Shown here one piece after another: positions 6,757 through 11,423 of a DNA stretch of 11,423 bases. A program made the translations under genes and the position numbers. The notes under the pieces were generated by a model. It had not been told where the DNA came from. It saw only the letters and a program-made list of their open reading frames with translations, and did no database searches. The stretch lies in the NCBI GenBank assembly GCA_027016675.1, contig JALUSH010000129.1:1-11423 (forward strand), given 5' to 3'. This DNA comes from Thermodesulfovibrio sp. GTDB lineage: Bacteria > Nitrospirota > Thermodesulfovibrionia > Thermodesulfovibrionales > JdFR-85. Numbering within the stretch: the first letter of the stretch is position 1; each line of letters starts with the position of its first letter.

Positions 6757-9700
6757 ATCTTATTGTCTCCATTTATCGGTAACAGGGAAACACCACTGTG
6801 TCCGAGCATACTGTTTAACTCATCAATAAGTTCCATATGAGGTGTTACATTGTATTCTGTAATCATAAGGGTCTGTAGACCATTAAGGTTAAGCCTAATA
6901 TAAACAGGGCTCTCTCCCTTGAAACTTTCAAGTGTATCTTTTATCTTTTCAAGATTGTCATCTTTAACAAAAGACTTATCCACAGTCAATTCTACTCTGT
7001 AGGGTCTATTTATCAAGACATCCTCAATATTGTTAACCTCTCTGATGAGAATCTTCGTGCCCTTTTCACTCTTATCCACCGTGCCTTTTATGAAAACAAG
7101 GTTGTTCTTTGATAAGATATCAGAGTTCTCCCTGTAGACCTCGGGAAAGGCAATACATTCTACTATACCCTCCTCATCCTCCACTGTACATATAGCCATT
7201 GTCTCTGATTTTGTTTTTGTAACCATCTTTTTCAGACCTGTTATTATACCAGCTATGGCTATGTCAGAACCATCAATAGAATTGTCAAGAGTGGTAATCC
7301 TGCCAACACCAAGAGCTTTCAGATAGCCCTTGAATCTGTTTATGGGATGTCCTGTTACAAAGAATCCCAGGGCTTCTTTTTCTGAATTGAGAAGTTCATC
7401 CTCTGTCCATTGTTTTAACTCCTGAGCAGGTGTGTCATCAGCAAACATGCTCCCCTGATTGAATAGCGAAAGGCTGTTCCTTCGTTTCAGGAGGGTATCC
7501 ATCCTTTCCATAGCATAGGCCCTTAATATGGTAGGGGGAAGGTCTTCTGAAGACCAACGCTTACTAATCTCCTTAAGGGCTATGTCATCAAAAGCACCTG
7601 CTTTTACAAGGCTTTCCATCACCTTCCTGTTCACCTTTCTGCTGTCAACCCTTGAGACGAAGTCCTCCAAGGACTCAAAGGGGCCTTCTTCTCTTGCCAT
7701 CAAAATCTGTTGTACAGCAGAGCCCCCTACACCTTTTACAGCATCAAGTCCAAACCGTATGGCACCGCCTACCACTCTGAATCTGCTTCCGCTGAGATTT
7801 ATATCAGGTGGTAAAACCTTTATGTTCATAGCCCTGCATTCGTTTATAAAATGTACTATCTTATCGGTATTTTCCTCTTGTGAAAGGTTCGCTGCCATAA
7901 ACTCCACAGGAAAGTGTGCCTTCAGATAGGCTGTCTGATAAGCAAGGTATGCATATGCTGCAGAATGGGACTTATTGAATCCATACTCTGCAAAAAAGGA
8001 CATCTTCTCAAAAAGTGCCTTTGCCTTTGCCTCATTGACACCATTCTTCACAGCGCCCTTTATAAATGCCTCCTCCATCTGTGCCATCTTCTCTCTGATT
8101 TTTTTACCCATAGCCTTTCTCAGTTCATCTGCCTGTCCCATGGAAAATCCAGCCACCTTGTTTGCAATACGCATAACCTGTTCCTGATATAGAATCACAC
8201 CATATGTTTCATCAAGTATTTCCTTAAGATGGGGAAGCTCATACTCCACATTTTCTATGCCCTTCTTCCTCTTGATAAAGGTGTCCACCATCCCGCTACC
8301 AAGTGGGCCAGGTCTGTAAAGTGCCACAAGGGCAATAAGGTCTTCAAATCTATTAGGCTGCATCTTAACGAGTATCTCTCTCATGCCAGAGCTTTCAAGC
8401 TGGAATACACCTGTTGTATGGCCTGAAGAAAGAAGCTCATATGTCTTTTTATCATCAAGATTGATCTTTTTGAAGTCGATCTCTTTTCCCTGTTCTTTAA
8501 GATACCTCAGGGTCTCTTCTATCACTGTCAGGGTCTTTAGTCCAAGGAAATCAAACTTTAGAAGTCCTATTGCCTCTATGGATTTCATATCAAACTGAGT
8601 GGTAATGGTATCTTCTGATGGATTCTTATAAAGGGGGGTATAATCTGTCAGGGGAGATGGTGAAATAACAACTCCTGCCGCATGGGTGGATGCATGACGG
8701 CTCAAGCCCTCAAGCCTTCTTGCTATATCTATAAGTTCTTTTACAACTGTATTGCTTTCGTAGGCCTCTTTTAGTTTTGGCTCTTGTTGTAAGGCCTTTT
8801 CAATCTTGATATTGGGCCCACCAGGAATCATCTTTGCTATATCATCAACCTCTTTATATGGAATATTAAGCGCCCTGCCCACATCCCTTATTACAGCCCT
8901 GGCAGCCATGGTGCCAAAGGTGATAATCTGGGCAACCTGATCCTTCCCGTATCTCTCAGCAACATAATTGATTACCTCGTTTCTCCTGTCTTTACAGAAG
9001 TCAACATCAATATCTGGCATGCTCACCCTCTCAGGATTGAGAAACCTCTCAAAGATGAGATTGTATTTGATCGGGTCTATCTCTGTGATACCAAGACTGT
9101 AGGCAACAAGACTGCCTGCTGCTGAACCCCTACCAGGCCCAACAGGTATCTCATGGGTCTTGGCATAATTAATAAAATCCCATACGATAAGAAAATAGGG
9201 TGCATAGCCCATCTTTTTTATGACCTCTAATTCATACTCAAGTCTTTCAAGATAGTCTCCTGGTGGATTACCTGAAAAACGATTCCTCAGACCCTGTCTT
9301 GCAAGGCTGTCAAGATACTCTTCTGGGGTGAGTCCCTCTTTGATATCAAACCTTGGTAGTTTATGTACCCCCAGATGAAACTCAAGGTTGCATCTCTCTG
9401 CAATCTCACGGGTATTCAGAATAGCATCAGGTATCTCTGCAAAGGCTCGTTTCATCTCTTCAGGAGATTTGAAGTAGAGCTGGTCTGTATCAAAACGCAT
9501 CCTGTCCTCTGAATTGATGGTTTTACCTGTCTGTATGCAGAGCAATATATCATGTGCCCTTGCATCTTCTTTCCTGAGATAATGGCAGTCATTCGTGGCA
9601 ACCACCTTGATATGCAGTTCCCTGGAGAGTTCCAAAAGCATCTTGTTTATTTCGTATTGTTCTTTGATACCATTGTCCTGAAGTTCAAGATAAAAATTCT

Positions 9701-10214
9701 CAGGCCCCAGTATGTTTTTGTATTTCAGAGCCGAGTCTCTTGCCTTATCCACAAGACCCTGGGAAAGATAATAGGGAATCTCTCCATGCATACAGGAACT
9801 CAGACCTATCAAGCCACCACTGTACTGACTGAGTAAATCCAGATCAATCCTTGGCTTGTAGTAAAACCCTTCTATGTATGCCTTACTCACAAGGGTAACA
9901 AGGTTTTTGTATCCATCCATATCTCTTGCAAGCAGTATAAGGTGAAAGGCATTCTCTCCCTTTTTGGTAGTCTTTTTCTGGAACCGGCCATCAGGTGCCA
10001 CATAAACCTCGCAGCCAATGATGGGCTTCAGACCTGCCTTTGTAGCTGCCTTATAAAACTCTATTGCGCCGAAGAGATTTCCGTGGTCTGTAATGGCCAC
10101 GGCAGGCATTCTGTACTGTGAGGCTGCCTCTACAAGCTCATTGATCCTTATTGCACCATCAAGGAGGCTGTATTCTGTATGTACGTGCAGGGGTACATAG
10201 TCTGCATGTTTCAT
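6753..10214 (-). CDS. dnaE: DNA polymerase III subunit alpha
   Basis: The 1153-residue replicative polymerase of the DnaE1 type. Residues 1-215 are the PHP domain, with H10/H12, D19, H44, E69, H91, C141, D209 and H211 in the places of the metal ligands, so it looks catalytically complete. The polymerase core holds GPGRGSAAGSLVAY (359-372), the catalytic PDIDVDF (400-406, D401 and D403) and FDFLGLKTL (554-562, D555). QADELRKAMGKK is at 694-705. A likely internal beta-clamp motif, QGSMF, is at 920-924. An OB-fold lies around 985-1065, followed by a C-terminal tail. Active PHP domains give proofreading in some bacterial alpha subunits; here that is inferred from residues only. The ATG at 10214 has only a weak, distant AGGG upstream. 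The stop overlaps accA by four bases. Confidence 0.98.
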   Translation of the reverse strand: MKHADYVPLHVHTEYSLLDGAIRINELVEAASQYRMPAVAITDHGNLFGAIEFYKAATKAGLKPIIGCEVYVAPDGRFQKKTTKKGENAFHLILLARDMDGYKNLVTLVSKAYIEGFYYKPRIDLDLLSQYSGGLIGLSSCMHGEIPYYLSQGLVDKARDSALKYKNILGPENFYLELQDNGIKEQYEINKMLLELSRELHIKVVATNDCHYLRKEDARAHDILLCIQTGKTINSEDRMRFDTDQLYFKSPEEMKRAFAEIPDAILNTREIAERCNLEFHLGVHKLPRFDIKEGLTPEEYLDSLARQGLRNRFSGNPPGDYLERLEYELEVIKKMGYAPYFLIVWDFINYAKTHEIPVGPGRGSAAGSLVAYSLGITEIDPIKYNLIFERFLNPERVSMPDIDVDFCKDRRNEVINYVAERYGKDQVAQIITFGTMAARAVIRDVGRALNIPYKEVDDIAKMIPGGPNIKIEKALQQEPKLKEAYESNTVVKELIDIARRLEGLSRHASTHAAGVVISPSPLTDYTPLYKNPSEDTITTQFDMKSIEAIGLLKFDFLGLKTLTVIEETLRYLKEQGKEIDFKKINLDDKKTYELLSSGHTTGVFQLESSGMREILVKMQPNRFEDLIALVALYRPGPLGSGMVDTFIKRKKGIENVEYELPHLKEILDETYGVILYQEQVMRIANKVAGFSMGQADELRKAMGKKIREKMAQMEEAFIKGAVKNGVNEAKAKALFEKMSFFAEYGFNKSHSAAYAYLAYQTAYLKAHFPVEFMAANLSQEENTDKIVHFINECRAMNIKVLPPDINLSGSRFRVVGGAIRFGLDAVKGVGGSAVQQILMAREEGPFESLEDFVSRVDSRKVNRKVMESLVKAGAFDDIALKEISKRWSSEDLPPTILRAYAMERMDTLLKRRNSLSLFNQGSMFADDTPAQELKQWTEDELLNSEKEALGFFVTGHPINRFKGYLKALGVGRITTLDNSIDGSDIAIAGIITGLKKMVTKTKSETMAICTVEDEEGIVECIAFPEVYRENSDILSKNNLVFIKGTVDKSEKGTKILIREVNNIEDVLINRPYRVELTVDKSFVKDDNLEKIKDTLESFKGESPVYIRLNLNGLQTLMITEYNVTPHMELIDELNSMLGHSGVSLLPINGDNKI

Positions 10215-10220
10215 AGGTTA

Positions 10221-10250
10221 ATATTACCCTATTTTTGAAGTGGGATACAA
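10221..10250 (-). promoter_or_regulatory. Candidate dnaE promoter, possibly giving a leaderless transcript
   Basis: On the minus strand TTGTAT (10250-10245) is followed after 18 bases by TAATAT (10226-10221). Only six bases (TAACCT) separate this from the dnaE ATG. If it is used, transcription would begin at or next to the start codon. The match is by eye. Confidence 0.35.
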
Positions 10251-10263
10251 GAGGATAATCCTC
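10251..10263. repeat. Short perfect palindrome next to the candidate dnaE promoter
   Basis: GAGGATAATCCTC is a 13-base perfect inverted repeat with one central base, abutting the candidate -35. It could be an operator half-site pair or a small hairpin. It has no T-run, so it is not a terminator. Confidence 0.3.
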
Positions 10264-10324
10264 GAAGCAGAAATTGCCGGTTGACCGTTAGCTTAGGTAA
10301 TAGGTATTGCCTTTTCGTCTCATT

Positions 10325-10352
10325 CTCGGCAGACCTCCTGTCTGCCTCCGAG
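10325..10352. repeat. Internal hairpin A, loop CTCCT / AGGAG
   Basis: GGCAGAC (10328-10334) pairs exactly with GTCTGCC (10340-10346) around CTCCT. CTC and GAG outside extend the stem past a three-base bulge. On the minus strand the loop reads AGGAG, and with the closing base AGGAGG, a Shine-Dalgarno-like sequence. Confidence 0.65.
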
Positions 10353-10354
10353 GA

Positions 10355-10396
10355 GAAAATCAGGCTCACCCTCCTGGTGAACCTTTATTGATTTTC
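10355..10396. repeat. Internal hairpin B, loop CTCCT / AGGAG
   Basis: GAAAATCA (10355-10362) pairs with TGATTTTC (10389-10396), and GGCTCACC (10363-10370) pairs with GGTGAACC (10376-10383) with one mismatch. The loop is CTCCT and a five-base bulge (TTTAT) lies on one side. The loop is identical to that of hairpin A although the stems differ. Confidence 0.65.
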
Positions 10397-10464
10397 ATAA
10401 TCCGCTCAAAGGCAATACCTATTACCTGTTATAAGTCAGCACTCTATTTTCTATAGGTTTTTAT

Positions 10465-10483
10465 AATCCCCGGACCGGGGATT
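10465..10483. repeat. Perfect 19-base palindrome downstream of the lipoprotein gene
   Basis: AATCCCCGGACCGGGGATT forms an eight-bp GC-rich stem with a GAC loop, 13 bases beyond the lipoprotein stop. On the minus strand it is followed by ATAAAAACC rather than a T-run. It may stabilise or help end the mRNA but is not a canonical intrinsic terminator. Confidence 0.45.
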
Positions 10484-10496
10484 GACATTCCTAACC

Positions 10497-10841
10497 TCAG
10501 CAGGGAACATAATTTACTGTATAACCATGTTTTACAAAAGACCTCTTAAGGCTCTTTCTCTCTTCTGGCGTGAGAAATTGATAAAGTGAAACAACCTTCT
10601 CCTTTGATACCTTTTCAGTACAGACATACTCATAGAACTGGGGTTTGAGATTCTCTGGGATAGCTGCATCACGAAGTACCTTCTTGAAATCTCCGCTTTC
10701 ACAGAGGATTTTCTTCAGCCTTTTGCTGCTGCTGCCAAACCTGTATGCACGGGTATCATTCTCCTTAGTAATAAGGAAGGTACTGCTTTGACAGCCAAAG
10801 AAAAAGGTCATCATTATCCCTACTATTAAAAGTCTTTTCAT
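10497..10841 (-). CDS. Small predicted lipoprotein with three further cysteines
   Basis: A 114-residue protein I do not recognise. Residues 1-16 are a lipoprotein signal (MKRLLIVGIMMTFFFG) ending in the lipobox FFGC, with C17 the expected lipidated residue, so it should be anchored in the envelope. The mature part is basic and probably helical, and includes FLTPEERKSLKRSFVKHGY. It has cysteines at C47, C74 and the very last residue, C114. The first codon overlaps the stop of the TlpA-like gene as ATGA, with GGAGG and GAAGG just upstream, so the two are coupled. Because TlpA-like proteins reduce or exchange disulfides outside the cytoplasm, the extra cysteines make this protein a possible substrate or partner. 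That is inferred from context only. A 282-base gap separates it from dnaE. Confidence 0.82.
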   Translation of the reverse strand: MKRLLIVGIMMTFFFGCQSSTFLITKENDTRAYRFGSSSKRLKKILCESGDFKKVLRDAAIPENLKPQFYEYVCTEKVSKEKVVSLYQFLTPEERKSLKRSFVKHGYTVNYVPC

Positions 10842-11359
10842 CCTTCATTTCCTCCCTTTAAAAGCCTCTCAATGAGGTCTGTGAACTCCTGAGAGGTGAA
10901 ATCCTTTTTCCCGATATACTGTTCAACAATATGGCCCTCCCTGTCAATAAGATATGTGGCAGGTAGCCCGGTTACTGTATATTTATTCACAAAGACCTCT
11001 CCTTTTTGATCCAGCAAAATCGGATATGAAACAGGATTCTTTGAAAGGAACTCCTCTACGGTTTCTTTTTTTCTGTCAATGGATATACCAAGAATCACCA
11101 GCCCTTTATCCTTGTAGCGATTGTTAAGAATATCAAGTGCAGGCATCTCCTCCAGACAGGGGACACACCAGGTGGCCCAGAAGTTTATTATCACTACCTT
11201 TCCATAAAGATCAGAAAGCCTGTACATGGTACCTTCCATGGAGGGCAGTGAAAAATCAGGGGCTTTCTCATTTGCTGCAGTAAAATTGGGTAAGAAAAGG
11301 GAAATCGAAAAGATTACGAGAAGGGTCAACAAAAGATTTCTTATGCCCACTGCTCTCAA
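10838..11359 (-). CDS. TlpA/ResA-like thiol:disulfide oxidoreductase
   Basis: A 173-residue thioredoxin-fold protein of the AhpC/TSA-Redoxin (TlpA/ResA) type. Residues 8-28 are a hydrophobic signal or membrane anchor, leaving the domain in the periplasm. The domain begins with APDFSLPSMEG. The active site WATWCVPC has C65 and C68, and GLPATYLID (131-139) carries the cis-proline P133 of the fold. Such proteins reduce disulfides, for example in apocytochrome c haem motifs or other exported proteins. The start is a TTG at 11359-11357, supported by AAGGAG six bases upstream (11371-11366). The GTG three codons later would be 15 bases away. It overlaps the lipoprotein gene by four bases. The cytochrome P460 in the same window is a conceivable client but is not linked in one operon. 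Confidence 0.92.
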   Translation of the reverse strand: MRAVGIRNLLLTLLVIFSISLFLPNFTAANEKAPDFSLPSMEGTMYRLSDLYGKVVIINFWATWCVPCLEEMPALDILNNRYKDKGLVILGISIDRKKETVEEFLSKNPVSYPILLDQKGEVFVNKYTVTGLPATYLIDREGHIVEQYIGKKDFTSQEFTDLIERLLKGGNEG

Positions 11360-11365
11360 ATGATA

Positions 11366-11371
11366 CTCCTT
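11366..11371 (-). promoter_or_regulatory. Ribosome binding site that fixes the TTG start of the TlpA-like gene
   Basis: AAGGAG on the minus strand lies six bases before the TTG at 11359, the normal spacing. No ATG in the frame is near, which is why the rare start codon is accepted. Confidence 0.7.
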
Positions 11372-11423
11372 AGTTTAGAAGTTTAGATACTCTATTATTA
11401 ATTTATCATATTAATCTATAAAT

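Larger units (their letters stand above)
10295..10427. repeat. 133-base structured element: 20-bp perfect inverted repeat enclosing two hairpins
   Basis: The arms at 10295-10314 (AGGTAATAGGTATTGCCTTT) and 10408-10427 are exact reverse complements over 20 bases, and a T-G wobble can extend the stem by one. Between them, 93 bases hold two further hairpins, at 10325-10352 and 10355-10396, giving a three-way-junction fold on either strand. It lies between the lipoprotein gene and dnaE, which share a direction. No target-site duplication is visible at its ends. It could be a non-coding RNA, a cis-regulatory leader or tail, or a short palindromic mobile repeat. No known RNA family was recognised. 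Confidence 0.75.

Noticed and set aside
10295..10427. Integron attC site or retron RNA
   Set aside because: The RYYYAAC/GTTRRRY core sites of attC are missing, and no integrase or reverse transcriptase gene is nearby; a long hairpin alone is not enough.
10482..10513. Antisense promoter TTGACA ... CATAAT at the end of the lipoprotein gene
   Set aside because: The spacer is 20 bases, too long, and part of the -35 belongs to the palindrome at 10465-10483.

Overview
The window reads as chromosomal DNA of a Gram-negative, moderately AT-rich bacterium. A periplasmic c-type/P460 cytochrome, a TlpA-like thioredoxin, a lipoprotein with a lipobox, and a TetR gene followed by an exported protein all imply an outer membrane and a periplasm. 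The linked dnaE-accA pair, the radical SAM/flavodoxin pair and the P460 cytochrome would suit an anaerobic or microaerophilic lineage such as Nitrospirota (Thermodesulfovibrio-like) or Desulfobacterota. That placement is an impression from gene content, not a measured result. No rRNA, tRNA, CRISPR array, transposase or phage gene was seen.

Layout. (1) 1-708, minus strand: a TetR-family regulator followed directly by the truncated start of an exported or membrane-anchored protein. A candidate promoter and an overlapping dyad lie upstream of the regulator. (2) 965-2552, minus strand: a flavodoxin-like FMN protein tightly followed by a cysteine-rich radical SAM protein. (3) 2671-3174, plus strand: an exported cytochrome P460-family protein, divergent from the flavodoxin gene, ended by a 15-bp perfect hairpin terminator. 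(4) 3327-5734, plus strand: an operon of a SprT-like metalloprotease, D-aminoacyl-tRNA deacylase (dtd) and adenylosuccinate lyase (purB). (5) 5779-10214, minus strand: DNA polymerase III alpha (dnaE) and acetyl-CoA carboxyltransferase alpha (accA), overlapping by four bases. (6) 10497-11359, minus strand: a TlpA/ResA-like thioredoxin and a small cysteine-containing lipoprotein, also overlapping by four bases.

Most genes are ordinary housekeeping or envelope-redox genes. The clearest unexplained signal is in the 282-base gap between the lipoprotein gene and dnaE. There, 10295-10427 forms a 133-base element. A perfect 20-bp inverted repeat closes it, and inside it are two hairpins with different stems but the same five-base loop, CTCCT on plus and AGGAG on minus. 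It could be a structured RNA, a translational-control or RNA-protein binding element, or a short palindromic mobile repeat. The dnaE start just beyond it has no good Shine-Dalgarno sequence and a promoter-like sequence ending six bases before the ATG, so a leaderless dnaE transcript is possible.
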